A DNA stretch of 64,000 nt from Henckelia pumila (Eukaryota; Streptophyta; Magnoliopsida; Lamiales; Gesneriaceae): positions 93,886,151-93,950,150 of the forward strand of contig NC_133120.1 of the NCBI RefSeq assembly GCF_033568475.1. The letters run 5' to 3'. The notes under the pieces are model-generated. The model searched no databases. It had not been told where the DNA came from and saw only the letters and a list, made by a program, of their open reading frames with translations. Position 1 is the stretch's first letter; every line of letters begins with the position of its first letter. Both the position numbers and the translations under genes were made by a program. Positions 35,362-47,699 of the stretch are shown here, in pieces.

Positions 35362-35991
35362 AATAACGACAAGGGCATTTTCGGAAAGACAAATATATGG
35401 AGTAAATTGAAAGTTATGTTTGATTTAGGGAGTTATCTACAAGTTGTCCATGATTTTATATTGGGATATATTGAAATTCATTGTAATAACTCAAAAAAAA
35501 AAACTAGTTAAAAATTGTCATTTATTAACAAATGGATTTATTCAAAATTTCAAACAACCGACAGATGTATTATTATGAATTTGAAATCCTTAATTTTAAA
35601 TGTATCAATCCAAATACAAGGTAAAGTTATTAGTTATATGATACCTAGAGTGATATGAACCAGTGTTCTAAAAGGCGGCGCCTAGGACTGCTTAGGCGGT
35701 TGTCCACCGTCTCGATTTTTAGACAACTGATGTTTTTGAGAGGTATTACATTAATTGGCCGTCTAGGCCGCCTAATCGACGCCTAGACGCCTCAAAATCC
35801 ACCTAGGCGACCGCTTAGATTAACATATAATATTTTATAATTTTTATAATTTAAATTTTTTTAAAAAGATTATTTGACATATTTGTCCCTCAATTTGTAT
35901 TGTTATAAAGCGAGAAATATGTCATGTATTTCGAGTTGAATTCGATAACGATAAATTATTGGAGAAATATTAAGATGAACAAGAATAATTA

Positions 35992-36690
35992 CACTAGTAG
36001 AAAAATGGCTTAAGACTTCGGTTAATAACCGAAGTCGTAGGACCTTTATTTACCGAAGTAGTGTCACGTGAAGTAATAGGGTATGTTTTTACTTCGTTGA
36101 ATTGCCGAAGTCTTATATGAGAAATTACCGAAGTCTTAGGTAATTTTTTGGAGGCAAAATAGGACCAATGCCGAAGTAAAAACATATATTTTACTTCGCT
36201 CATTTCATAATTGACGAAGTCAAAAATATTCTTATACTTCGGTATTTAATGAGTTTAATGAAGTAAAAGCTATGATTATACTTCGGTAGTTAATGAGTTT
36301 AATGAAGTAAAAACTATTCTTATACTTCGGTATTTAATGATTTTAATGAAGTAAAAACTGTTATTATACTTTGGTTTTTATACGAAGTTAAATATTATAT
36401 TTTACTTCTATAATTTCATTTATTACCGAAGTAAAAGTCAATCTTTTACGTCACTTATTAATGAATTACTGAAGCTTTTACTTCATCAATTTTGTTATCA
36501 GACGAAGTGATATAATATCTTTTACTTCGTTAATTTCATATATTACCGTAGTAAAATGCTTTCTTATACTTCGTCTATTAATGAAATTGCTGAAGTAATA
36601 GAATATGTTTTACCTCAGTATTTTTATTAAAATTCGAAGTAGTAGATAATTATTTACTTCGTTTATTCTAAAATTGCCGAAGCAATAGAA
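35992..36690. repeat. CACTA left TIR and subterminal repeat array
   Basis: The TIR is followed by more than twenty ACTTCG(G/T) or CGAAGT units in both orientations, often as TTTTACTTCGTT or ATTACCGAAGTA, at roughly 20-40 bp spacing. In En/Spm such motifs are bound by the TNPA-type protein to assemble the transposition complex. Confidence 0.88.
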
Positions 36691-37009
36691 CACATTTTAT
36701 AAATTAATATTTAGATACAATAATGCCATAAATACACAGATTCAACTTAAAAATACACTAATAATTAATAAATTCATCCCAAAATGACACATACATAAAT
36801 CAACAAGTACTCTATCCAACGAAATAACCCGAAATTATATGCACATATCCACACATATTTTATCAAAACTATACGTGTACACATCCACACGTATTTCCTC
36901 AAAAAGAAGTATTATCCCATTTCAAATGACATATTGAACCACCTAAACATGTACACATCCACATGTATTTGCTCAAAACAAAGTATTATCCCAATTTGAA
37001 ATAACATAT

Positions 37010-40000
37010 TCAACCACCTACATGTGAGTAGACAAATTCACTCCATTCACTTCTAACTTCATCAAATTGTTCTTGACTGTACGTCTTATTCTTGACGCAT
37101 CCTGCAAACTGAAATTCAAAAAAAGATAGGAATGTGACGGTAAACCAACAAGGCAACTAGTTGCAAACTGAAATCCAAAAAAGAATAAGCAACCTATTTG
37201 CTATGCATGCTGACATGTATGATCAGCTTAATTGTTATGGGTTTCAAAACATAAACAAATTCATAGCAGATTGTGTTAGCATGCTGACAATTTAAAATAT
37301 ATTTGCTGCCAAGATCGATTCTTAGCAGATTGTGTTATTTAAAATGCTCAAGATTAACAATGGCAAGTGTACAAGTACTCATAAACTCCAATATCAAAAC
37401 AAGCAGCAAAAGTGTACACAAACCACCACGCATATATCATCCCTTCAGTTATATGAACAATCCCAAGTATAAAAAATGAATTTATACAGCTTCATATGTT
37501 CATTGAACAACAAAATTGGCTTTCCATTTTGATAACATCCTCTCCAACAGCATATCTAAGTACTCTGTGCTTACATTATGTGAAATCTCAACCCAATCAA
37601 GAAAACCAATAAACAAGGCGTTTCTAGCTGTCAAATACCAAACAGGGGGGTGTCCATTAAGATAACATAAGAAGTTCAGTAATGGACATGGTATATGAGT
37701 CTATTACATTAAAATCAACTGACAATTTAAATTGCAAAAAATTTCAAATGCAAAACTTACATACAATATATAAACTAAAAAATGAAAAATAAGAACCTCG
37801 TCATAGCCAAGGATTCTCAAACATTGAAACCATGTAGCAGTTAATTCTTCAGTTCATGAGAAACTAGCTAAAACCCACCTAATTTATTCTCATAGCAAGT
37901 AAAGCATGCAAGTGCATTGAATCCTAGGCTCAAGAAACCAGGCAAGGGAGGGCTTGAGACACAGCAAACTACTGCTCGATCCTTTAGCACATGTGATTCA
38001 GAAGCTATAGTGCTGAAACCATCACTAACAGAAGTTATAGTGCTGAGAAAAACCATCACTAACAGAAGCACATGTGATTCCTTTTGCCATGGTAATAAAA
38101 GTCATCACTAACAGAAGTTTTAGTGCTGAAAAACCATCACTAACAGAAGCACTAACAGAAGAACATGTGATTCCTTTTTAAATAAATCAGAGCATAAATT
38201 AAAATTTGAAACTCACCATCGTTTCCACCCGTAGAACTTCACATTCAACTATTTCCTTCATATACCTCATCACATAATATCCACATTCAACGCCACCACT
38301 TTGTTTCAGATTTCCCTATAATAATATTGAAACTCAATTGCATCAATCACAATCCAAATAATATTTCCCTATCAATTAATGTCATTCATATGTAATCACA
38401 CCACATACCGTCAGTTGTTTAAAACTTGGCCATTTAGGAATACCCCTCGATGCATTGTACAGCTTGACCCCACTACATTTAAAAAGTAACAAGTTATTTT
38501 TTTTTCATTTGTATAAGTGACTGCATATATAATATACTACATACTTCATCACTATCTTTTTCCATGCATCGTCTCGGCATCTGTTTGTAGAAGAGTCCAA
38601 CAAATATATCATATTTTCAGCTACATTGACGATGGTCAAGATCCAATGGTACCTAAAACAATGTAAAGTTGAAAGAATAAGTTGCAAGTTTAGAAACAAC
38701 ATAAAATAATTGACTAGTATCCATTATATATTTATAAAGAACTAAAATCATACCCAGTGTTGTATGGGATGAGGCATACGCTGTCTCTACAAACCGCTTC
38801 CAACTGGTTAGCGATATGTTATGACAAGTGGCTGCCATCGCTGTCAAGTGGGCATGTAGGTAAGTGGCCAGGATCCACAAATGAAATGCAATCTGTTCGG
38901 TCTTGTTCCTTCAAATATTTGTATAGGTGACTGCACTCAATATTACATACATAGGTGAAAAATTTATCATAGAATGGACACAAACCAAACAAAATATTAA
39001 ATATGCAAACAAAAAAATTAAGTGCAACACAACATACCCCATGTAAACCAAAATCTGTCTCGCACCTATCTCCCTCATCTCCATAAATGGAACGATATCT
39101 TCTCTAATCAACCGTAGGCTTTGAGAACGTCCAAACATAAATTCCTCAAACTCTATGTGAATGCTGTCATCTTCGCCCATCAACCTAACAACATATGAGT
39201 AGATATACTTGCAAGCCATGGGTAAGTTTCTTTCAATTTCCATGAACTTTTGACGCTGTCCAGAAACATCCATAATTGCAAATGGTTGAGGTTTCTCTTT
39301 CTACAATTTAGAATATTCGTACAATTTAGAATAAAGTAAAAAATTATCCAAATAACATATATGACAATTACAAACATATAAAAAATTGAAGCTTTTAAAA
39401 TACCTTTGTCCTTGGAAAAATTACCAACACTTTTGGCCAACCAACGATGGCTCCAAGTGAATCCTTCATGACTATTGGTCCACAATTCATTGGGATTGGA
39501 AGCTCTGCTGCTTCATCTAGGACAACGTCAATCAACACCTTGAAGTTCTCTTCCCCAAGTGGAAGATCTTGAATCTTAACATTTGGACCTCCACTTGATA
39601 TTATTGTGCCATATGCCACCACATCTCCACGTGTTTTCAAGACAAGGTGGCATTTTTTCCCCTTCAAGAACAATAAATTATCATATATACATATATAATT
39701 CAATAACCGAAAAACTTGGTACACCCACGCTTTTGGCCAACCAAGTGGTCGACTGATTAATCTGGTACTGCACTAACAGCTACCAAGTAAGCCATGGCCA
39801 ACATGCAGATTATGGTTGAGGGAGTTAGGGATGATGCAGGCTGGCTATGCAGGCCTTATATAGTGATATATATGGCATGCACTTATTATAAAAACTGACT
39901 TCAATTATTTTAGCCAAGGGAAATAAAACAGGCTGGCTATGCAGGCCTTAGAGTAATAAATAACCTTCATGTCTGGAGGGCCGCATTCATAAAAACCTTC

Positions 40001-41576
40001 AAAATCATCAGAAAGCTTTGGGGTCAGATTTTTGGATGCATTTGGGCCCTGAATTTCAGATGACTTGTTTGATGCTACCATCTCAGAAGCTCGATCGGTG
40101 ATGATTGGCATAACAGCAGCAAGTTGTGCCTTCAGTTTCTCCAACTCCTCCTTCAAAAGTTTAGTCTCTTCCAACTGTTTTTGGGAGATTTCCATCGTAG
40201 TTGTAGGGACTAATTCCCTTTTCTTTCTAGGAGTTTTGAAGAAAACTTGAGGTGTTACAAATCCGCCGACACCTCGAACCCTCCCATAATGTTCCTGGCT
40301 GCCTAATGCAATGGTTAGGACATCATTCATTCCAGAAACTTTGAACTCTCCACTCTCCTTCTTTTCCAACAAGTCATCCTACATTTATAAGCATAACAAA
40401 TTAATCCAAGAAATATATATATATATGAAGGCATTATGGAAATCGATAAAATTAAAAATTTACAATTTTTGCAGCGATTTCTGATGTCTCTGTGTTTATA
40501 ATTTTTCCAGCTTTGTCCTCACGAGCTTTGCGCCAAAGAATTGATCTGTCAACTTCTTCATCTCTGGCAATTATATTTTTCTCCTTCTGCAATTCAAAAA
40601 TTTAGAATCTTACAAGTACGTGAATTCAACAAAAGAAGACAGTGTATTATACACGAAAAAATTGTTAAACGAATGATCAAAAGCTTACCAGCTCAGCCTC
40701 CAATCCAATGTAACCTTTTCGAGACAGTCTATGGTGATATTTACAATGCTTGGTCCGTTCCTTTTGCTTTTCATGAGTAATCTATATCAGAATTTAATTC
40801 AGTTAAGTACGGAAATTAGTATTTGTTAAAATATACTTGGAAAAACTTAAAATACCTCCCACAATGGATCTAGTCGTGCATCCACAAAAGCCTTCCAATC
40901 TGCTACTGGTAGCTGATATTGACTTGGTGGAGAAATCAACGTTTCTGGATTATTTCTGTTGGGCCAGACATATCGACTAGTCAATTTGTTTTTGAAATCT
41001 CTCCATTTTTGAGCTGCTGAACTCATCACAGCTGACTGGCTTTGTGGCGCTACTTCAAAGACATTCTGAAACCAGAATATGTTAGTTGAATTATTGAATC
41101 GAATGGATTCAATCCCATAAAGAAAATTTCTGTGTATAGACAAGAAAGCTGTCAATGTAGAGAGTAATACAACATTGAACCAATTAATGTTCATATTTAT
41201 TATGTTTGGAAGATAAACTTACCGATATCTCTTCCCAAACCTTCTGTTTTATGTTTTCTGGAACATCAGGCCACGATTTTATATTGATTGGCACCATTGA
41301 TCTAGCAATGGAGCCAATGTATGATTGAAGTGCCCTCCCATTTGAGTTGTATGTTGGCCGCCCCAAGTCATCATAGTCAATCTTTGCTTTTTTTCCCCAT
41401 CTTGCAGCTGCAGTTCGCTTAGCCATCATCGTACAACCTCGCTTGTTCTTTTGCACATCTACATGTTCTTCTCCATGAGTAAGTGCATGTGGCTCTGCAT
41501 CTTCACTAGTCTTACCAACACTTAATCCATGCATCTCCTCAACTGCATCTTTATTTTTCTGCCTTCTCTTACTCAT
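37010..41576 (-). CDS. CACTA second gene: Transposase_24-like N-terminus, DUF8039-like segment and Ulp1/C48 protease domain
   Basis: Twelve exons with consistent phases (41223-41576, 40856-41065, 40689-40781, 40464-40586, 39965-40378, 39404-39661, 39038-39300, 38754-38930, 38545-38652, 38409-38472, 38217-38315, 37010-37108) give about 753 codons. The N-terminus has a Lys/Arg-rich stretch and RTAAARWGKKAKIDYDD, then a Transposase_24-like helical region (VMSSAAQKWRDFKNKLTSRY) and a coiled coil. Next is a DUF8039-like segment (VVAYGTIISSGGPNVKIQDL). The C-terminal C48 domain shows catalytic His in YHWILTIV, Asp in YLLDSS and Cys in GGVECGYYVMRYMKEI. The last exon ends EWSEFVYSHVGG. One in-frame TAA lies at 38819-38821, just before the catalytic His exon; it truncates the protease unless bypassed. 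The DNA-binding part probably does the TNPA-like job. Confidence 0.75.
37965..38180. repeat. Degenerate minisatellite in a CACTA intron
   Basis: Repeated phrases ACCATCACTAACAGAAG, TATAGTGCTGA and ACATGTGATTCC recur three to four times with spacing changes. They lie within the intron between the last two exons (37109-38216) of the second CACTA gene. Confidence 0.8.
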
Positions 41577-41836
41577 TATATGTGCTGTTCACTGCATAAG
41601 AATATTCAAACCACTATTAACATATAATGATAACATAAATATAAAAATAAGCATGATAAATAATAACAAAAACATAATAACATATACATAAACGTAAGGA
41701 AGGGACAAGATAGTTCATAACATCAAAATAAATAATAACAATAATAAAACTAATAAAAGTTCATAACATAAATTTTAGAAGTACAAAGAGTGTCTTCACT
41801 CATACATAACAAAAAATGATATAAAAGTGCAAAACA

Positions 41837-44800
41837 TCATTTTTTTCTGTTCGATTCCCAGACACCCTCATGTTCTGTTCTAAAGTATCTTCCATGAACG
41901 GGAATCTCATGAGTAACAACATTGTCAATTGGTCGGGTCTCGGGAATATTAGTCGAACAATCATCCTCCCCCTCGTAACACCTATTTGGCACTGGGAGCA
42001 CAATAGACCATCCTTTTCTTGCTGGGTCATCAATATAAAAAACTTGATTGACTTGACTTGCAAGGACAAATTCATCATTCTTGTGCCCTCTTTTGTTCAA
42101 ATTGACCAAGGTGAAGCCACATTCGTCGTTGTTTATTACTCCTTTGTCATTTGCAACCCAAGCGCACTTGAAAAGTGGAACTTGAAATTGATGATAGTCC
42201 AACTCCCATATTTCTTCAATCACACCATAGAAAGACACATCGGCCATCAAAGGATTTTTATCTTTGGCACTACTAACAAGCATGGTGTTTGCAACTAGAG
42301 AAACCCCACTGTTTTGGCAAACTCTCTCATCATCTCGCGCCTTTGTCTGGTATAAATTGTTATTTACCACATAACTACTATACTTGATGACTTGGGAGCG
42401 TGGTCCATGAGCCAACCATGTCAATGTCGATGTCGTTCCACCATTGCGGCTGTCTATTTCAGCAGCCACCTGTAATTTATTTAATTTGAAAGAGTGATTA
42501 AAATAGTAGATGCAAATTACCGCAAAATGCTTCAAAAAATATTTATTCATCCACCCAACCTTTGCACGAAACCAGTCAATGAACCTCTTATTGTGGGCAT
42601 CTTGTATCCATCTTTCATCTTTCTCTTTTTTCGGAAATATCGATTTCAGAAAGGTCTTGTGTTCACTGTGGAAATATTTTTCCATTAATTTTTAAAAGAC
42701 AGCAGATATTGACAGATCAAAGAAGTGCAGAACTAAGTATTAATGCCATAACTTACATTATGTAGGGAAATACTTCTCCAGTATTTTCCAGCACTGTCAA
42801 ATGTGCTTGTAGCATATCACTTTGTCGCACTGTCATTGGTGTGTTACATGCTAAGAAGCCAGGAACGTTTGAATTGGGGTCTCGGATTGATTGAGGGATC
42901 CCAACAGGATCAACTTCATTGAGGTATTCAGAACAAAACTCAATTGCTTCTTCTGCTGAATATCTCTGAACAATGCAACCTTCAGGATGTTTTCGACTGC
43001 CAACATAACTCTTAAACACTTTCATGCATCTTTCGAATGGATACATCCACCGGAAGCAAACAGGTCCACATAATCGGACTTCTCGAACAAGATGGACTGT
43101 TAAGTGCACCATAACATCAAAGAAAGAAGGGGGAAAATACTGCTCCAATAAGCACAGCGTAACAACCAAGTCAGATTGCAGCTTATCTAACTTGGCTACA
43201 TCTATAACCTTACTACAAATATCTTTGAAGAAGAAGCAAAATCTTATGATGGCGTATCTAACATGTTTTGGCAGCGCATCACGTATGAGTATTGGCAGGA
43301 AATGCTGCATTAGAACATGACAATCATGAGATTTCAAACCAGACAACTTCAGCTCAGACATGGACACAAGATTCTTCATGTTCGATGAGTAACCTTCTGG
43401 AACTTTTATATCCATTAACGACTGGCACACTTTTAACTTCTCTTTTTTTGTGAATGAGCATGCACTAGGAGGAAGATATGTTTTTTTATCTCCAAATTCA
43501 GGTCTCAATTCAGGCCTAACTCCCATTTGAAGCATGTCCAACCTAGCTGCCACATTGTCCTTAGTTTTTCCTTTAACATTCATCAAAGTATTAATGAGGG
43601 ACTCAAAAACATTCTTCTCGATATGCATCACATCGAGACAATGTCTAACATGCAGGTGTTTCCAATAAGGAAGATTGAAAAAAATTGACTTTTTCTTCCA
43701 ACATTTTCTGAAATCTGTTGCTCCTAAATCCTTTTCATCTGTACTGCCTTCCACATTATTCTCCTTCTCCTTCTTTCTCTTTTTACCTTTCACACTGATC
43801 TTCTTTCCAAAATCACACTTTATGTTCGAAAGCTTGTCATATAAGGTAACCCCAGATAATGGTGTAGGTGTATCTCCATCTTCTTCTACGCCATTGAACT
43901 CCTTAGTCTGCCTCCGATAGGGATGAAACCTTGGTAAGAATCTTCTATGACCAAAAAATGACATTTTCCTCCCATTTTCCAAATGCTTTGCATAAGTATT
44001 TTTTCCGCATACTGGACATGCAAAATAACCATGTGTAGTACATCCACTAAGGTTACCATAGGCTGGAAAGTCATTGATGGTCCATAATAAAACTGCTTTA
44101 AGAGTGAAAAACTGTTTTCGATAAGCATCATAGACACCATCAACTCCTTCCCACAATCGTTGCAAATCTTCAACTAGCACATCAAGGTAGACATCTATAT
44201 CGTTACCTGGCTGTTTAGGTCCAGAAATGAGCATAGTTAACATTATGAATTTCCTCTTCATGCACATGTTTGGAGGCAGATTATATGTGGCCAACATGAC
44301 TGGCCAGCAGCTGTACCGACTACTAAGGTTGCTATGGGGATTAATGCCATCAGCTGCAAGTGCTAAGCGAAGATTTCTTGGCTCACTTTCAAAGTCGGGC
44401 CACATATGATCAACCAACCTCCAACATGGTGAATCAGACGGATGACGTAACTGACCAGCAACTCTTGTGGTTTCTTTATGCCAAGTTAAATTTTTTGAGG
44501 TCTCTAAAGATTTATACATACGTTTGAATCTTGGTATGGGGGGAAAATACCACATCACCTTGGCAGGAACACCTTTCTTCTCAATGTTCTTCTTGTTTAG
44601 CTTCCAACGCGACAAGCCACATTTAGGGCAACTTACACAGTCTTTATATTGTTTTCTATAAAGGATGCAATCATTGGAACAAGCATGGATCTTTTCATGG
44701 CTCAACGACAAACAACTCAATGTCTTTTTTGCATCATACGTTGAAGATGGCAGATTGTGATTATCTGGTAGCATATCCCCAAAATCTGTTAATAGATCTG

Positions 44801-45281
44801 AAAATAGAGCATCACTCATCCCATGCCTGGCTTTGGTATTGTACAGTTTCACTAGTGCACTCAACTTTGTGTAACGCTTACATCCATTGTACAATGGTTT
44901 CTCTGCGTCCTCCAAAAACTTCACAAATTCTTCTGGATTTTCTGTGTAGTTCTCGTATGCTGCCTCACACATATTAGTTGTTTCAAAGTCTTTGTGATAA
45001 TCATCAGTTGGATCCTGGTTGGTACTCCAATTTACTCTATCATTTTCGGCAGACTCGCCATGCCAAATCCAATTAACATAATTTTGACTAAAACCATGAA
45101 AAAAAAGATGCTCTCGAATCGATGTAACCGGTCCTTTTTTCAGATTTATACATTTGCAACAAGGACAATGAATGAAATTGGGGTCAACGTGGAGATTTTG
45201 CAAACAACTGCTGATGAACTGTTCAACACCCTCCTGATACTGTTTGGATCTTCTATCCGAGCGAATCCAAGATTTATCCAT
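41837..45281 (-). CDS. CACTA transposase (tnp2 / Transposase_21 type)
   Basis: Three exons (42757-45281, 42560-42665, 41837-42469) join in phase to about 1087 aa with no internal stop. The order is: transposase-associated domain at the start (MDKSWIRSDRRSKQYQEGVE, then FIHCPCCKC); the tnp2/Transposase_21 core in the middle (LRLALAADGINPHSN, FTLKAVLLWTINDFPAYGNL, then HVRHCLDVMHIEKNVFESLI); DUF4218 after that (KSHDCHVLMQHFLPILIRD, VRLCGPVCFRWMYPFERCMK); and DUF4216 near the C-terminus (YGVIEEIWELDYHQFQVPLF, then WVANDKGV). It cuts and joins element ends after binding the TIRs. The start at 45281 is the first Met of the conserved MDKSWI block. The promoter is expected near the right end of the element. 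Confidence 0.95.
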
Positions 45282-47699
45282 AATTCACAACTTATCTTCA
45301 ACAAACAATTAAATTTATGAAATTTATATATAATAACAAATACTAAAAGATTAATATACAAGAATCATGAATGATTTCCACTTCAAGCACTAGTTACTTG
45401 GTTTTTAAAAACCAAAGGAATTTTTTAAAAAATCATTGTGACTCCAAAAATCAATGCTAATTTTAGGAATAGTTCCAGAAAAAAATTTTAAATTCAAATA
45501 TGACCGAGCCAAGCTCTAATACAGTAAACTATTTTCAAAATCAAGAATGAATACTTTTGGTTTCAAAGTAAAAACGGGAAATTAATTTTACTAGTGAACA
45601 GAAATAAAAAATATAATATGCAAAATATTAATTTATTTAAACAAAAAATGACAAATAACTTAATTTTTCAAGCACAAAGGCTAGGAAATTAATTTAGCAG
45701 TCTTATCGAGCACAATTACAAGCATAAGAAACGAAATTCCCAATGCGAACAATGAATCATCATATAATCAAAATATTGTAAGCACATGGAGAAAATATGC
45801 GACCAGGTTTAATTTCAAAGCACATTAAACGTCCACTGAAGCAGAAAAAGTTCAAAAAATACCTGCTTTTGTTGCGGCTAGAGCTAGGATGCTACTTTCA
45901 AGTTCAGCTTGTGTCTGAAAAGTAGCTGCAGCAAAATCAATAACACATGCTATAGTTTTTAGCTCATTGTGAGTGAAAGAAAACTACCAAATGCTTTATC
46001 ATTGCCCTACTGGTGTATAGAGTATAAACCAACACAATATCACAATTATTTTCTTTGTGCATCTCGAATCCTCTTTGAAATTGATACATGTTGAAAGGAA
46101 TAACATGCCATATTGAGTAAACCTACGTTTCACAAGGGAAAATTGCATCTTTTTTAAATCAAGTAAGTTAATAGGAGGAAATTAAATAATGTACGACACA
46201 ATTTGAATCAACAAAATATAATAAGTACTGTTTGTATGTTTACGCGAGGGGAAATAATAAATACTTGTCAAATTGTTGCTGAAGCAACAGAAGCTATAGT
46301 GCAGGAAAACCAAAAAAAATACACCAGATGGAGTGGTAACTAACAGAACAGTAGATTGTTTAGCAAAGAAAGCAACATAAAATAAATTACTAGCATTATA
46401 TTGTCGAATGATTCAGGCATGTCCAGTGTTGGATCCAACACTCCAAAGACCAAACGAATTGATAGGTAACTTTTTTTCAGTGTTTCCTCCATTCAAACTG
46501 TCATCTACTCAGTATCAATTTCCCATTATATTTTGCATCAAACCCTTACATGTTACTTAACTTGTCCCCAAGCCCCTACATGAAAAACTCTCTAACCAAA
46601 GACCAAAGCTGCTTCTAACCACAATGGCATAGAATATACTCACGTAAAAAATGTTGTTACTTGAAATAGCAACTCGCACAAATTATTTGACATCATTCCC
46701 AAGCTACTGTGTGACACAACAACTCATGCATTCTGAACAACTGAAGCTAAGCGCTTTAAGAAATAGCAGAATTATGAAAACTATGATGTGGCGACTAACT
46801 CAAAGTCATTTCCTTTAAGAAAAAAGGCTAACATTTGACATTTCTCTATTTTCAAAACACCTAAAGCAGCTCTAGTACCACAATATGCTTTATAATTTTC
46901 AATGTTCAAGGTACATATTTGTGGAAACCACTCAAGAAAAAAAATACCTGGATTTTAAAGTAAAACCCAAACCAAAACAAAATCTAGCCTACAGAATGTT
47001 TAAAAAACCAAATTCCTCCACAGATAAACTATATTTACACACACACACACACACACACACCACACATACAACACTCCTCTATATGCGCAAGCATAACTAT
47101 ATAGATAGAGTATCACAATAACACATCTAACACAAATGGAACAGAGAGACGATGAATCAAATCAAAACCTGAATTACTAAAGAATTTTTTTTAACGGGAA
47201 CAAAGCTTAAAGAACACATTTGCTCGCGGGCCTAAACACAGAGATATATAGGGTTCGTCCTTTGACAAGAAAAAATAAATATGTATGATGATTAACCTTG
47301 CACTTCAAAGATTTAACTAAATGGTCGTTTCTCATACGGTGGAAAAGAAGTTGGGCCGTGAGAAGGATTTTAATCAAAACGAAATTAATGATGGCTAATA
47401 TTTAAGTTGAATGAATCAATAGAGAAGGATTTTGTTCGGCAAAAAAGGTTCAGAGATAGAAAAGGAAACATACTTTCTGCACTGAAATCTTCCAAAACAT
47501 GTAAAACATAAATTGAAAAAAAAATAGAGAGATTAAGACCTTTTTCTTTCGACATAGGGTGTTGGCGTCGGTTCCCGGCGGTGGTTGATGGGGGGCGGCT
47601 GAAGAAGAAAGGGATCGAGCAGCTAGCTAGCTAGGTTTTCTTTCCCACAACGAAGAAGAAAGGGGATCGGATCGTGTGTTGTTTAATTTTCACAAGTGT
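45282..47699 (-). promoter_or_regulatory. CACTA 5' region upstream of the transposase
   Basis: There is no convincing coding exon over 2.4 kb. The only GC-rich part is about 47560-47660 (minus strand: CCGCCCCCCATC, CCGCCGGGAACCGACG, CTAGCTAGCTAGCTGC), next to the right subterminal array. It is the best candidate for the element's promoter and 5' UTR. The AT-rich middle, with an (AC)n tract, would then be 5' intron. Inferred from position. Confidence 0.4.
47037..47061. repeat. (AC)n microsatellite
   Basis: An AC dinucleotide run of about 12 units inside the CACTA 5' region. Confidence 0.95.

Larger units (their letters stand above)
27728..35449. mobile_element. Mutator-like TIR unit enclosing an endogenous pararetrovirus, 7.7 kb
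   Basis: A perfect 9-bp direct repeat ATGATTTTA lies at 27719-27727 and 35450-35458. Immediately inside are inverted repeats. The left reads GGCTTAATTGTCAATCACTC and the right, inverted, GGACAACTTGTAGATAACTC; both continue CCTAAA(C/T)CA. After a roughly 30-bp gap in the right arm, both continue into CTTTCAA(C/T)TT(C/A)CT and finally an ACCCTT/GCCCTT block. Arms cover about 27728-27855 and 35365-35449. Long diverged TIRs plus a 9-bp TSD are the Mutator superfamily signature. No MULE transposase lies inside; nearly all the interior is viral. Confidence 0.7.

Noticed and set aside
35459-35660. Possible continuation of viral coding after the coat ORF
   Set aside because: It lies outside the 9-bp repeat and shows stops in all frames; it looks like host or MITE sequence.
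37965-38180. CRISPR-like repeat array
   Set aside because: The repeats are degenerate, have no regular unique spacers, and lie in an intron of a plant transposon.
41870-42298. 142-aa plus-strand ORF
   Set aside because: It is the antisense shadow of the CACTA transposase DUF4216 exon.
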